NCBI GenBank assembly: GCA_014084085.1
Contig: NPFB01000162.1
Span: forward strand, 61,848 to 103,281
Direction: 5' to 3'
Source of the DNA: Hondaea fermentalgiana
Lineage: Eukaryota; Sar; Bigyra; Thraustochytrida; Thraustochytriidae
DNA: 41,434 nucleotides
Both the position numbers and the translations under genes were made by a program. Below are positions 9,430-18,344 of the stretch, piece after piece. The notes under the pieces were generated by a model. That model had not been told where the DNA came from, did not search any database, and was given only the letters and a program-made list of their open reading frames with translations. Within the stretch, counting starts at the first letter, position 1. The number at the start of each line of letters is the position of its first letter.

Positions 9430-10496
9430 CGTGCTGCGTCGAGCTTTCCCCTCGATCGGCTGCGGCGCGCAACAGCCAGCTCGTTGCTCCTATTCGCCAC
9501 GGCAGCGCGCGACGCGCGGCGGTCGGTCAAGCGCCGTGCTCGCAGCGCTCTGCCGCTGCTCCTCCCTCCTTTCCGCTCCCCGCGGGTCGGCGGCCGGGCT
9601 CTTCTCCTCGCAGCGCAGCGCAGCGCGCCGCGCCTGCCGCCTTGCGCGCGCGGTCCTCGCGCCCGTCGCCGCCCGCCCTGCGCCGCTGCGAGCGAGGCCC
9701 GAGATTGACGGATTGATCGTGATCGATGGATAGATAGAGAGATAGATAGCGCGCCCCGTTTCCGCCGTACCGTGCACGATGTCTCCTTCCCTTCAGTACC
9801 GTGCACGGTATCGAGTGGCGGTACCGTGCACGGTACCTCTCGCGGGAGAGAGAGAGGGGACATCGGTTTTGTTATCGTGCACGAGAAGTTGGTGCACCCT
9901 GAATGCGGTCGGGACGATGGGTGACACCCGTGTCGCTGCGGCTGCAGCTGCTACTGCTGCAGCTGCTGCTGCGAGCCGGCGCGGCCACTCGGCGCGGGGA
10001 CGCGGAGGGCTCGGAAGGGGCCAGGCCACCAGCGCGGTGGGCAGCAGTGGCGCGCCGCTCCGGCGCGGGCGCGCGCAGGGCGCGCGAAAGGGGCGGCGAA
10101 GCGTGCTTTTATGTCTCTCTCTCTCTCTCTCTTCGCAGGGCCAGAGTGGTAGTAGTAGTAGTAAGGAGTAACGAGCAGGGACACCGGAGGCGTCGGAGGG
10201 CGAAGTGCAGAATGCGCGGCGCGCAAGTGGGAAATGCGGCGCGGCAAGTGGGGAATGCGCGGCGCAAGTGGGGCGGAAGCGAGCGGCTCGTGTCGCGCGC
10301 ACCAGCACCAAGCGACCACTGACTGCACTGCAAGGGAGCGAGCGCGGTGCGAGACAGCAAACTAGAATCGCGCACCGGCGGCGCGCGCAGCGAGAGGAGA
10401 CACGGCCCTGTCGCGGGACGTGTCAGCGCAGCGCGCGGGCGAGCGAGCGAGCGAAGAGGCACGTGAACCGCGCCAGCGAGAGGAAGAGGAGGCAAA
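9292..10496. promoter_or_regulatory. divergent promoter region DUF89 / LEU1
   Basis: The 1.2 kb between the two ATGs contains no gene I can support. It carries a GGCAGGCAGG run (about 9402-9427), GATA tetranucleotides (9730-9749), the GTGCAC palindrome cluster (9767-9898), a CTGCTG/CTGCAG-rich block (about 9935-9975), a CT tract ending in TCTTCGCAG (about 10113-10138) that looks like a splice acceptor and may mark a 5'-UTR intron of LEU1, a short GTA repeat (10149-10161) and three spaced copies of GCAAGTGGG (10223, 10244, 10263). No TATA box is evident. Confidence 0.6.
9767..9898. promoter_or_regulatory. cluster of five GTGCAC-centred palindromes upstream of LEU1
   Basis: Five palindromes share a GTGCAC core: CGTGCACG at 9771-9778 within GTACCGTGCACGAT; the perfect 14-mer TACCGTGCACGGTA at 9797-9810; the perfect 18-mer GGTACCGTGCACGGTACC at 9820-9837; TCGTGCACGA at 9875-9884; and GGTGCACC at 9891-9898. 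Centres are 29, 25, 51 and 15 bp apart. Two sites have CCG-N4-CGG geometry, the everted-repeat layout bound by fungal Zn2Cys6 factors such as yeast Leu3 (CCGGTACCGG), which controls LEU genes. The site type is seen; binding by any factor is inference. The cluster could serve either divergent gene. Confidence 0.6.
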
Positions 10497-12692
10497 ATGG
10501 TGGCGACCGTCATGAGCGGCGCCGCAAAGCGTGTGGCCTTGGCCGCTCGCTCCAGCGGCCAGGCGCAGCGCGTCGCTCGGCTGAGCGCCAGCGCCGGCGC
10601 CGCGAGCGGACGTCCTCGCACGCTCTATGAGAAGATCTGGGACGATCACGTCATCCACACCCAGGAGGACGGCACCTGCCTCATCGGCATCGACCGCATG
10701 ATGATCCACGAGGTGACCTCGCCCCAGGCCTTTGAGGGCCTGCGTCTCGCCGGACGCAAGATCAGGCAACCGCAGCGTCTGCTGTGCACCCCTGATCACA
10801 ACGTGCCCACCGGCAAGGAGCGTCTTGACGGCCAGCTCGGGGAGTCACCGGAGTCTCTTCTCCAGGTTGAGACCCTCGACGAGAACGCTAAGCGTTACCA
10901 GCTGCCGTACTTTGCCCTCAACGACAAGCGCCAGGGCATCGTGCACGTTGTCGCCCTCGAGCAGGGCTTTACTCTGCCCGGATGCACCATGGTGTGCGGT
11001 GACTCGCACACCTCAACGCACGGCGCCTTTGGCTCGCTGGCCTTTGGCATCGGCACGTCCGAGGTCGAGCACGTGCTCGCCACCCAGACGCTCATCCAGA
11101 GCAAGGCCAAGAGCATGCGCATCACCGTCAATGGCAGCCTTCCCTTTGGCGTCACCTCGAAGGATCTCATTCTCCACATCATTGGCGTCATTGGCACGGC
11201 CGGTGGCAACGGCCACGTCGTCGAGTACGCTGGCGAGGCCGTGCGCGGTCTCTCCATGGAGGGCCGCGCCACCCTGTGCAACATGAGTATTGAGCAGGGT
11301 TCCCGCGCTGGTCTTGTTGCCCCAGATGACACTACCTTCCGCTACCTCAAGAACCGCCCCATGGCCCCCACCGGTGAGGTCTGGGACAAGGCTGTCGAGT
11401 ACTGGCGCACCCTCCCTTCGGACGAGGGCGCCACGTACGACAAGGAAGTCGTCGTCAACGCTGCGGACATTGCCCCTCAGGTCACCTGGGGCACCAACCC
11501 GGAGATGGTTGCCCCCATTTTTGGCAAGGTCCCCAACCCGGCCGACGCTGAGACCGAGGACCAGCGTAACGCCATGACGCGCGCCCTCGAGTACATGGGT
11601 CTCGAGGCCGGCCAGGACCTTGACGGTGTTCCCGTCGACAAAATCTTTGTTGGCTCCTGCACTAACGGCCGCATTGAGGATCTCCGCGCTGTCGCCGAGG
11701 TCGTCAAGGGCAAAAAGGTCGCTGACAACATCAAGCACGCCATGATTGTTCCTGGTTCGGGCCTCGTCAAGCGCATGGCCGTCGATGAGGGTCTCGATGC
11801 CGTCTTCCGCGAGGCTGGCTTCGACTTCCGCGAGCCTGGTTGCTCCATGTGCCTCGGCATGAACGCCGATCAGCTCGAGCCCGGTGAGCGCTGCGCTTCC
11901 ACCAGCAACCGCAACTTTGAGGGTCGCCAGGGTGTTGGTGGCCGCACCCACCTTGTCAGCCCGGCCATGGCTGCTGCTGCCGCCATCACGGGTCGTCTCA
12001 CCGACGTGCGCAACCTCATGAAGCCCCCTGGCCAGCAGACGCGTGCCTTTTCCAGCGCCCCCGCCGCGCAAAAGCCCCAGGGCGCCGGCATGGAGCCCTT
12101 TACCGTGCTCGAGGGTGTCGCTGCCCCGCTGCCGCGTCCCAACATTGATACGGATATTATCATCCCCGCGCGCTTCCTCAAGACCATCAAGCGCTCTGGT
12201 CTTGGCAAGCACGCCTTTTCGGCCCTGCGCTACACGGACGGCAACAGCGTCGAGAACCCTGACTTTGTGTTGAACAAGGACGAGTACCGTGGCGCCAAGG
12301 TCCTCGTGGCTGGCGACAACTTTGGCTGCGGCTCCTCGCGCGAGCACGCGCCTTGGAGTCTGCTGGACCTTGGTCTCCGCTGCGTTATCTCCACCTCCTT
12401 TAGCGACATCTTCTTCAACAACTGCTTCAAGAACGGCATTCTCCCCATTGTTCTCCCGCAGTCTGACGTCGATGTTCTCATGGCCGCTGCCAAGAAGGTC
12501 GAGAACTTCACTGTCGACCTCGAGGCCCAGACCATTACCTGTGCTGGCGGCGACAAGATCTCTTTCGACGTCGACCCCTTCCGCAAGCACTGCCTCCTCA
12601 ACGGCCTCGACGATATTGGTCTTACCCTCCAGAAGGAGGATGCTATCAAGGCTTACGAGGACCGCATCTCTGTTGAGCGCCCATGGATCTAA
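10497..12692 (+). CDS. LEU1: 3-isopropylmalate dehydratase (isopropylmalate isomerase), fused LeuC-LeuD
   Basis: A 731-residue single-exon enzyme of leucine synthesis that interconverts 2- and 3-isopropylmalate through an aconitase-type [4Fe-4S] cluster. The large-subunit domain (about 42-500) shows [18 protein letters not shown], the cluster cysteines in VGSCTNGR and CSMCLGMN, and the active-site segment [10 protein letters not shown]. The small-subunit domain (about 530-731) shows [14 protein letters not shown] and [15 protein letters not shown]. Length is close to the fused fungal Leu1 (roughly 750-780). The first 44 residues hold no acidic residue and many Arg, Ala and Ser, which suggests a mitochondrial presequence. 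Oddly, the inter-domain linker contains [10 protein letters not shown] (R516-Q525), itself resembling a presequence cleavage site. Codons are strongly C-ending, suggesting high expression. Identity is very secure; localisation is inferred. Confidence 0.97.
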   Translation: MVATVMSGAAKRVALAARSSGQAQRVARLSASAGAASGRPRTLYEKIWDDHVIHTQEDGTCLIGIDRMMIHEVTSPQAFEGLRLAGRKIRQPQRLLCTPDHNVPTGKERLDGQLGESPESLLQVETLDENAKRYQLPYFALNDKRQGIVHVVALEQGFTLPGCTMVCGDSHTSTHGAFGSLAFGIGTSEVEHVLATQTLIQSKAKSMRITVNGSLPFGVTSKDLILHIIGVIGTAGGNGHVVEYAGEAVRGLSMEGRATLCNMSIEQGSRAGLVAPDDTTFRYLKNRPMAPTGEVWDKAVEYWRTLPSDEGATYDKEVVVNAADIAPQVTWGTNPEMVAPIFGKVPNPADAETEDQRNAMTRALEYMGLEAGQDLDGVPVDKIFVGSCTNGRIEDLRAVAEVVKGKKVADNIKHAMIVPGSGLVKRMAVDEGLDAVFREAGFDFREPGCSMCLGMNADQLEPGERCASTSNRNFEGRQGVGGRTHLVSPAMAAAAAITGRLTDVRNLMKPPGQQTRAFSSAPAAQKPQGAGMEPFTVLEGVAAPLPRPNIDTDIIIPARFLKTIKRSGLGKHAFSALRYTDGNSVENPDFVLNKDEYRGAKVLVAGDNFGCGSSREHAPWSLLDLGLRCVISTSFSDIFFNNCFKNGILPIVLPQSDVDVLMAAAKKVENFTVDLEAQTITCAGGDKISFDVDPFRKHCLLNGLDDIGLTLQKEDAIKAYEDRISVERPWI

Positions 12693-13204
12693 ACTTGCTT
12701 TCCATCTTCTTCAAAGATAAACATTTATTTCCCGTGTCCCCGTCATTCCATTAATTTTGCCGTGTGATTTACTTGTTCTCTTTGCTCGACCAGCACGGCC
12801 TCATGCCAAAGTCTCATGTCAAGCTTTGGCGATGATGTTGTTTTCAACCCTCATAGCAGGCAAATAATGTCGGCCAAGACAAGAGAAGTGCGCCCCTACG
12901 ACATGTCACCCACCCAGCTCTCCTTTCCCGCCAGGCTAGACCATCTGTTCTGCCATGGTGGCTTGCACCATGTTCACAGTCCCCGTATTGTCTGCCTCTT
13001 TTGCCAGCCAGCTGACTTTGAGCTAACGCGGCTCAACGGTCGAGTGACAAAAGCAAGAGCAGAACAACAGCGGACAGGCCTCGCGAGCAGCAAGGAGCGC
13101 CGAGGGGCGAGGCAGAAGAAAGGCAGAGGAAGGCGCCGCGAGAGGGCATCTCCGCGCGCGCGCGCGCATATATACACAGACACAGACTCACGCAGAGTCG
13201 CGCG
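12693..13204. other. LEU1 3' flank and dynein light chain promoter
   Basis: No gene is seen. The first 130 bases are AT-richer (GATAAACATTTATTT at about 12716-12730) and are the likely LEU1 3' untranslated and cleavage region. The last 60 bases hold a GC alternating run followed by a TATA box (13168-13174) close to the next ATG. Confidence 0.5.
13168..13174 (+). promoter_or_regulatory. TATA box of the dynein light chain gene
   Basis: ATATATA follows directly on a (CG)n run and lies 30 bp before the ATG at 13205. With usual TATA-to-start spacing of 25-30 bp, transcription would begin within about 10 bases of the ATG, giving a very short 5' leader. Position and sequence are seen; use as a promoter is inferred. 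Confidence 0.55.
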
Positions 13205-13915
13205 ATGGAGGAGTCAGGAGGCACGCGGGTCATCCGCATTTTGCAGCCCACGTACGAGACCGAGCCCGTGCTGGACGGGAGGTTTACCAAGAACTCGGTC
13301 GAAGAACTATGCACGCCCGTGGTGCACGAGTACCTTGAGGGCAAGCGTTGGAGCGAGGAGAAGGAGATTAATTCAGACATGTCGCAGACCGTGACGAACC
13401 TTGTCATGGAGAAAATCAGGGAGCTCAATCTCTCGAGGTACAAGGTTGTGGTGCAGACGAACCTCGGTGAAAATTGCGACCAGACCGTGCGCGTAGTTTC
13501 GCACTGTCTATGGGAATCGAGCCTCGATAGCACGGCAGAGATCAAGTTTCAGTCGGTACGTTGTATGACATGGTTAAATGTGTGCTAATGGGGAGAGGAA
13601 AGAAAAGGAGAAAGGGGAATTTGCGCTGGCAGGTCGGCAAGCGGGCAGGCAGGCTGGCTGGCTGGCTGGGAGGCCAGTTGGCTGGACGAACGGATGGACG
13701 GACAAAGGAGCGAGCAAGCGAGCGAACGAGCGACTGACCCACGGTCCGTGACCCGTTAAACTTTTGCTTTTGCCTTTGGCGCTTTGACGATTTTGCGCTT
13801 GGGTGCTCTGGTCCTTTCTTCATCTTCATTGTTGTTGCTATCATTGTCATTGGATCGGGAAACGTAGGATTCATTGTGGTGCTGCATCGTGATCATTGGC
13901 ATGTACGTGCACTAA
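13205..13915 (+). CDS. Tctex1-type dynein light chain, two exons
   Basis: Coding sequence is 13205-13555 joined to 13868-13915, giving 132 residues. Without splicing the frame ends in an unrelated tail, but exon 1 stops at TCG|GTACGT in phase 0, and the exon after ..AACGTAG adds DSLWCCIVIIGMYVH and a stop. That is exactly the final beta-strand expected of Tctex1/DYNLT proteins. Exon 1 has the family's helices (SVEELCTPVVHEYL, TVTNLVMEKIREL) and strands (RYKVVVQTNLGE, VVSHCLWESS). These chains dimerise on dynein intermediate chains. The tail and the N-terminal basic/hydrophobic lead resemble the DYNLT2/TCTEX1D2 group tied to intraflagellar-transport and axonemal dyneins, which would fit flagellate zoospores. 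Subgroup is tentative; family and splice model are strong. Confidence 0.88.
13556..13867 (+). other. spliceosomal intron of the dynein light chain gene (312 bp)
   Basis: Donor GTACGT at 13556 and acceptor ..AAACGTAG ending at 13867, phase 0. The pyrimidine-rich stretch TCCTTTCTTCATCTTCATTG (about 13811-13830) precedes the acceptor. This is the only intron in the window that I can place with confidence. It contains GGCTGG and GAGC/GAAC-type simple repeats. Confidence 0.82.
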
Positions 13916-14092
13916 TGTGCCGGCAAACCCTGCCGGTCACAGCGTAGCAGGTTCCAGAGGAGCTGTAAGCGAACCGAAAAGCCTGGGTCGTCCCGGCGGC
14001 ACATCCCGTGAAAAGCAAGTAAAGCGAAGAGAAGAAAAGAAAAGAGAAGATCCTCGCGGGATGACGTTTTGTGGCAGCGTCCTCCGAACCAA

Positions 14093-14482
14093 CTATGGGG
14101 CAGTCTGCGCGACCTCCTTCAAATGCTCCATGATCGCTTCGTGGAGCTTGACAATGCGTTCACTAAGCAAAGTAACTCTTTTAGTGAGTCCCTTTCGTTT
14201 TTCGCGAGCTTCTTGCTGTCCCGAGCTGAGCTCTCCTACTTGAACAGCGTCGATGCCGCGCATTTGCAGGGCGTCCACCTTTCCATTAAGGAGAGCAAGC
14301 TCGTCCTTGATCTTGCGAACTTCTGCGATTTCTGGTCCCGCGCTCGCCTTGATGACCATGTTCTTGAATGACTCCTCGTAGCCGGAGAGTTCCGCCTCGA
14401 GGGCCTCCAGCTTGACCACCGCCGCCTCGCTGCGCGCGCTCACCTGCCTGCGCAGCTGCGTGCCCTCTTTCGCGGCGCTCAT
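14093..14482 (-). CDS. small coiled-coil protein with BAG-like domain
   Basis: A 129-residue protein from the ATG at 14482; the frame is open to 14566 but only from TTG through low-complexity sequence. It is almost entirely helical. The C-terminal half, from about EVRKIKDELALL through LLSERIVKLHEA, resembles a BAG domain. The helix-2/helix-3 pattern 'LxxKVDALQ..GIDAVQ....EAREKRKGLTKRV' carries the conserved Asp, the acidic-Ala-Arg and the Arg-Lys pair that contact the Hsp70 ATPase domain in known BAG proteins. If correct, it would be a minimal Hsp70 nucleotide-exchange factor without a ubiquitin-like or other extra domain. It could instead be an unrelated coiled coil (prefoldin-like). It is divergent from the proteasome alpha-2 gene, a possible shared proteostasis promoter. 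Confidence 0.6.
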   Translation of the reverse strand: MSAAKEGTQLRRQVSARSEAAVVKLEALEAELSGYEESFKNMVIKASAGPEIAEVRKIKDELALLNGKVDALQMRGIDAVQVGELSSGQQEAREKRKGLTKRVTLLSERIVKLHEAIMEHLKEVAQTAP

Positions 14483-14783
14483 GCTTTCTTCGTCTCCCTT
14501 TCTCTTTCCTCTCTCTCTCTCTCTTCTCGGACGGCAAGGCCTGTACTGCGCCTTGCACCGCTGCAACGTTGCGCGCGCGAGCTCTTGCTTGCTTGCTTGC
14601 CGCTCTGTCTAGGCTGGCGACGTGCGAGGCACGCAGCGCAGAGCTCGAGATTCGCTGGCGGCGCGGACGCTCGATCGCGGCACCTCTACGACTCCAAGTT
14701 GTGATTTTGGCTCCGTCACCTTCCTTCCTTCCTTTTGATTTTCTTGACAAAGCTGGGTTTTTAGTTTTGCCTTCTGTCTACAC

Positions 14784-14823
14784 GGCGTGGCGTGGCGTGG
14801 CGTGGCGTGGCGTGGCGTGGCGT
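14784..14823. repeat. (GGCGT)8 pentanucleotide array
   Basis: Eight perfect tandem copies of GGCGT followed by one GGCGA variant. It lies about 300 bp upstream of the BAG-like ATG. Pentamer units also form the arrays at both window ends, at 17406-17453 and at 33361-33440. Confidence 0.95.
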
Positions 14824-15017
14824 GGCGAGGCAAGCAGCGCTTGCTTGGCTCCACACGCGAACCAATACTAGAAACTCGAGCTTGATTTATACTTGTCAAC
14901 ATTGATCGCTACAGACTTTGTGACTTGGACACACAACTCGAGAGGGGTCCGCGCCGCTCTGCTGAGGCAATTTTCCATTCTCTTTTTTCTTTTCCTGTTC
15001 TCTCCTCGCCCCCTCAG

Positions 15018-15188
15018 AACTTTGCAATCATTAACGCCGAGGCATACGACGACGACATCCCGCCTTCCTCCTCACAGCCCAACCACCCCGACGAAGCAAA
15101 CCACCTCCGCATCACTAAAACCATTTTCCCCATCATCATCACCATCATAGTCAGGTGCACACTCGGTCTCGTGCGCAACCCATTTTAA
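15018..15188 (+). other. exon-like orphan segment with strong acceptor
   Basis: A long pyrimidine tract and CCCCCTCAG end at 15017. The following 57-codon frame has mixed amino-acid composition and C-rich third positions like the real genes here. It reads NFAIINAEAYDDDIPP, a Ser/Pro/Asn linker, then a hydrophobic stretch TIFPIIITIIV, and stops at TAA (15186-15188). No upstream ATG or partner exon is found within 500 bp, so the gene it might belong to is unknown. It could be a chance frame in 5' flanking DNA of the proteasome gene. Confidence 0.25.
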
Positions 15189-15607
15189 TCTCGCGCCCTA
15201 ACGTGAGCGACGCGCCGCGACCGCGCGCAAAGCGGCCCAACCTCGCTCGCCCGGGAACGCGGGGAACAGCGCGGGGAAGGCGAAAGAAGCTCGTTTCGAT
15301 CCTCGAGCCCGAGCGCCAGACCCGCGACCGCCGCCGCCCGCGCTGGAGAGACGCCCGAGCCCGCGCGCGAGACGCACCGACAGACAGGCGCCGCGCCGGC
15401 CCGAGCAGCTCCGACGCGCGCCAGGTTCCCCCCCCCCCCCGTCGCGAGCGGACGCGAGGCGAGGGAGAGCTAGGATCTGCTTCGTGCCCGCGGCTACAAC
15501 GGCGGCAACGACGAGGACCTGAGCGAGGCAAGCAAGCCGAGCGAGGTGGACGTGGCGGAGAGGGAGAGTAAAAGAAGAAGAAGAAGAAGAAGAGAGAGAG
15601 ATACACC

Positions 15608-16315
15608 ATGGGTGACGGCGCGTATTCGTTTAGTCTGACGACTTTCAGCCCGACGGGCAAGCTGCTGCAGATCGAGCATGCGCTCAACGCTGTGAACAAG
15701 CGCGGCAAGACCTCGCTGGGAATCTGCGCCACGAACGGCGTGGTGCTGGCGACCTCCAAGAAGGTGGCCAGTCTTGTCGATCTGACCAACTTTCAAAAGG
15801 TCAACAATGTCACAGACAGCATTGGCATGGTCTACGCCGGCATGGGTCCGGACTTTCGCCTTTTGCTAAAGCGCGCACGAAAGCAGGCCCAGACCTACTT
15901 TAGGCAGTACCAGGACCCGGTCCCAACCGAGCAGCTCACGCGTATGACTGCACAAATTATGCAGGAATTTACGCAGCAGGGTGGTGTCCGCCCTTTTGGC
16001 GTGTCGCTCCTCATTGCCGGCTTTGACGACGATGGTCCGCAGCTCTACCAGGCTGATCCTTCGGGCGCCTTTTTCGGATGGAAGGCTACGGCTATTGGAC
16101 AAGACTTTGTCAATGCCAAGACGTTCTTGGAGAAGCGCTTCAGCGACGACATGGAGCTCGAGGATGCCATTCACACTGCCCTTCTCACCATGCGCGAGGG
16201 CTTTGAGGGCGAGATGACCGAGCACAACATTGAGATCGGTATCATTGACGAGTCCCGCAAGTTCCGTGTTCTCACCCCTGCGGAGGTTCGCGACTACCTC
16301 GATGAGACCGAGTAG
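15608..16315 (+). CDS. PSMA2: 20S proteasome subunit alpha type-2
   Basis: A 235-residue single-exon protein starting at ACCATGG (15608), essentially the length of human PSMA2 (234). The alpha-subunit N-terminal signature [20 protein letters not shown] (residues 6-25) forms the gate of the alpha ring. Further family marks are [35 protein letters not shown] and [19 protein letters not shown]. Alpha subunits are non-catalytic; this one occupies the alpha2 position of the outer heptameric rings and helps control substrate entry and docking of the 19S cap. Expected location is cytosol and nucleus. The leader is purine-rich with an AAG run. Assignment to alpha2 rather than another alpha subunit rests on overall resemblance and is secure. 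Confidence 0.97.
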   Translation: MGDGAYSFSLTTFSPTGKLLQIEHALNAVNKRGKTSLGICATNGVVLATSKKVASLVDLTNFQKVNNVTDSIGMVYAGMGPDFRLLLKRARKQAQTYFRQYQDPVPTEQLTRMTAQIMQEFTQQGGVRPFGVSLLIAGFDDDGPQLYQADPSGAFFGWKATAIGQDFVNAKTFLEKRFSDDMELEDAIHTALLTMREGFEGEMTEHNIEIGIIDESRKFRVLTPAEVRDYLDETE

Positions 16316-17320
16316 GCCTGGTCGTCGTTTTCTCTTCCTGTTCACCGAATGCAAAAATACAATTACTACCACAACAACAACTAACAACTCTATCCTTTGC
16401 CCTTTTTTCCCTGTTTGCATTGTGTGCGTGCGTGCGTGCGTGCGTGTTAGTTTGTGCGTGTGCGTGAGCGTAGATTGAAACAAGAAGCTTCAGTACCCGC
16501 GTTTGTCTTGGGGGTCAAACATCGAAAGAGGAGAAGCCTCATCTTTTAAACTCCGGGCCTGATCTGTTATGATCAGAAGCATGAAAAGACGAAAGGTCTC
16601 TTACTCAATCTATGACCGAAATGCTCATTCTCAATCCATTCTTTGGCTCTCATTTGTCAAGATAAGAAAGGATACCTTGGCCGTGCGTCGTTTAAAAGTT
16701 CTTGAAAGAGAACATGATTTATTTTAACCTCGCAAGCTCGGCGAACTCAAACATCATTGTAGCCACCATGCCCAAAGTCAAATTCTCGTCTCAGCAAATG
16801 CTCTGACTGATCGGGAGCTCTTGAACTTCTAAAAAAGAAAAAGGAGAAGAAGTAATACCCATGATGTGGACGAAAGTAGCTTGTCAAACTCCAAGCATTG
16901 CAACTAATCCATCATTCTCCTGTCTCTGGCTCATGTCCCAACGAGTAGAAACTCCATCACTCCTAATCATTCCAAAAGATCCGCTACAACCGGCTCCTAC
17001 AACCTGCTGCTGGAGCTGCGCCCGCCCCCGGCCAGGCTGCCCCCGCCCTCGCTCTTATACCTTCTCCGCCTAATAACCCTGCACACCGTGATCTTTCTTC
17101 TACCCAAAAAGCGTACCCACTTCGTACATCCGGACGCGTACGCGGAGATGGCGCGCGCCCGCTTTGGCCCCTCCCGACGCGCGCGGTGCCGCCCCGAGCG
17201 AAGCACAGCACAGCGCGCGGCCACTCGCGTCGACACGCTGCGCTCGCTTGCTTACTTGCTTGCTTGCTAGCTTTGCTTGGGTCCGGACGCCGCCGCCCGG
17301 GCCCACGGGAGCCGTCGCGG

Positions 17321-17368
17321 TCACCTCGACTTCATCCCATCTCGTCACCTCGACTTCATCCCATCTCG
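17321..17368. repeat. exact 24-bp tandem duplication
   Basis: Positions 17321-17344 (starting TCACCTCGAC, ending CCCATCTCG) are repeated without change at 17345-17368, followed by a further partial TCTCATCTC. It lies about 350 bp before the assembly gap. Confidence 0.95.
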
Positions 17369-17405
17369 TCTCATCTCAACTCGTCCGACTCAGCCCACGC
17401 CCGCG

Positions 17406-17453
17406 GGGCGAGGCGAGGCGAGGCGAGTCGAGTCGAGTCGAGTCGAGTCGAGT
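17406..17453. repeat. GCGAG / CGAGT pentanucleotide arrays
   Basis: Tandem GGCGA-type pentamers pass directly into six perfect CGAGT units (17424-17453). A related degenerate CGAGT/CGAGC array recurs at about 18236-18280 on the other side of the gap. The similarity of the two arrays may be why the assembly failed between them. Confidence 0.92.
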
Positions 17454-17718
17454 CAGACGAGCCGGGCGCAGGCAGGGCGAGGCAAGGAAGCAGCAGCAGC
17501 TCGAGGCGGCGGGAGGTGCACACGGGCGCGGGCAGCGGCCACGCGGCGGTCTATCTCCTCGAGGCAGGGCGAATCAATGCGGCACGTGCCTGCCTGTCGC
17601 ACGTGCCGCGCCTGCGCCTGCGCCTGCGCCTGCGAAGCCGCGAAGCCGCGAAGCCGCGCGCCGCGGGGCTGCGGCTAGCTGGACGGACGGCCGGCCGGCC
17701 GGCTGCAGGCTTGCGAGG

Positions 17719-17818
17719 NNNNNNNNNNNNNNNNNNNNNNNNNNNNNNNNNNNNNNNNNNNNNNNNNNNNNNNNNNNNNNNNNNNNNNNNNNNNNNNNNN
17801 NNNNNNNNNNNNNNNNNN
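17719..17818. other. assembly gap (100 N)
   Basis: Exactly 100 undetermined bases, the conventional placeholder for a gap of unknown length. It is flanked by GC-rich repetitive DNA. True distance and content here are unknown. Confidence 0.99.
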
Positions 17819-18280
17819 AACAAGGAGAGAAGCGAGGGGGCTAAGTATGGTGAGCTGCAGTGGACGCGTGCAGCTCCTGCTTGTCCTCACTCTGCTAGGC
17901 CTACTACTACACACACATACTACTCCACACACCGGCGAGCGAGTTGGGTCGATCGATGTCTCCACGCGCCGTAAAAGCTGCGCGGCCTCACCGGTCGCCT
18001 CGCCTCGCCTCGCCTCGCGCAGGGCGCGCTTCGTGTCCAGGTTTTCCTCCAGAGCCCGCGCGTGTCGTGCGCGCGGAGACGGACTGCCTCGGCTGCCTTG
18101 CCCGGCCTGCGAGCGATACCGTCACACGCGCCGTCTTCTTCCTCGGCGTCTGGCTGGGCACACGCACGCTCGCTCGCTCGCTCGCCCGCCCCTCCACGAC
18201 GCAGACTTTTGGGCAAAGCGGCTTCCCTGCTGGTCTCCGCCGCGCCGAGTCGAGCCGAGTCGAGTCGAGTCGAGCCGAGC

Positions 18281-18344
18281 GGAGTCGCGTCGCGTCGCGC
18301 GGGAGCGGGAGCGGAGTCGCGTCGCGTCGCGCGGGAGCGGGAGC
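18281..18344. repeat. exact 32-bp tandem duplication
   Basis: Positions 18281-18312 (starting GGAGTCGCGT) are repeated without change at 18313-18344. The second copy ends 27 bp before the ATG of the RGS gene, so the repeat is probably in its 5' leader or core promoter. Confidence 0.95.

Larger units (their letters stand above)
14483..15607. promoter_or_regulatory. divergent region BAG-like / PSMA2, with an exon-like segment
   Basis: The region between the two ATGs holds a CT tract just upstream of the BAG-like start, GCTT repeats (14584-14600), an eight-copy GGCGT array (14784-14823), an exon-like stretch (15018-15188, listed separately), a C-run (about 15427-15439) and a purine-rich leader with AAG repeats (about 15568-15600) just before the proteasome ATG. 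No ATG lies on the + strand in about 14490-15017. Confidence 0.5.

Noticed and set aside
11013..12590. 525-codon open frame antisense to LEU1
   Set aside because: It is the mirror of a strongly C-ending coding sequence; the translation is repetitive Val/Leu/Ala/Asp without protein family features, and LEU1 is certain on the other strand.
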